The position numbers and the translations under genes were made by a program. The notes under the pieces are model-generated. The model did not search any database, was not told the origin of the DNA, and saw nothing but the letters and a program-made list of their open reading frames with translations. A stretch of DNA of 12,422 nt from Cyanobacteria bacterium HKST-UBA02 (GTDB lineage: Bacteria; Cyanobacteriota; Vampirovibrionia; Obscuribacterales; Obscuribacteraceae), in NCBI GenBank assembly GCA_020431945.1, contig JAGQHH010000473.1:1-12422 (forward strand), in the 5' to 3' direction. Numbering within the stretch: position 1 is the stretch's first letter; the number at the start of each line of letters is the position of its first letter. Of the stretch, positions 12,422 through 12,422 are shown one piece after another.

Positions 12422-12422
12422 T
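12412..12422. other. Illumina adapter-like end of the sequence
   Basis: The final 11 bases, TCTTCCGATCT, are identical to the last 11 bases common to standard Illumina TruSeq/paired-end adapters, and the match ends exactly at the last base. The base before it (A) does not match the adapter (C). This suggests untrimmed adapter at a contig end. The first four codons or so of the frame entering here from the right may therefore be artificial. Confidence 0.65.

Overview
The window reads as a piece of a free-living or environmental bacterial genome of moderately high GC. It is probably a contig from a shotgun assembly, because its last 11 bases match the end of a common Illumina adapter. Abundant kinesin-light-chain-type TPR proteins, an RDD-TPR fusion, TPR-linked secreted metalloproteases and tandem membrane-anchored hydrolases would fit a large-genome lineage such as the Obscuribacterales (Vampirovibrionophyceae/'Melainabacteria') or similar phyla. 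That placement is an impression from gene content, since no taxonomic marker gene is present. No mobile element, CRISPR array, tRNA or rRNA was seen.

Layout. (1) 1-405: 3' part of an OmpR/PhoB-type response regulator, followed by two inverted repeats sharing the same GAGGCG core. (2) 653-3379, + strand: a tight three-gene run made of a cytoplasmic TPR protein, a secreted helical protein whose start touches the previous stop, and an exported TPR protein with an anthrax-lethal-factor-like (ATLF) zinc protease domain. (3) 3393-3812, - strand: ArfB, the GGQ ribosome-rescue hydrolase. (4) 3813-4289: a long intergenic region with a candidate structured RNA (about 4051-4260) ending in a good intrinsic terminator 29 nt before the next start codon. 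(5) 4290-4934: RluE-type 23S rRNA pseudouridine synthase. (6) 4969-6618: an RDD membrane protein fused to a TPR-like domain, with a perfect TATAAT placed so that its mRNA may be leaderless. (7) 6631-7965, - strand: a protein built almost entirely of 42-residue TPRs. (8) 8131-10086, + strand: two paralogous membrane-anchored alpha/beta hydrolases. (9) 10037-12421, - strand: a large matrixin-like metalloprotease cut by the window edge and overlapping the second hydrolase tail-to-tail by 50 bp.

How it fits together. ArfB and RluE act on the ribosome. The rest is envelope or secretion biology: a response regulator, two metalloproteases of different zinc-site types (HExxH..E and HExxHxxGxxH) each with TPR-like helices, a TPR-bearing RDD membrane protein, and two membrane-anchored serine hydrolases. 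The most unusual items are the RNA/terminator leader before rluE, the TPR-ATLF protease module, and the matrixin protein with its unassigned C-terminal half. All functional calls rest on motifs read by eye, and no database search was possible.
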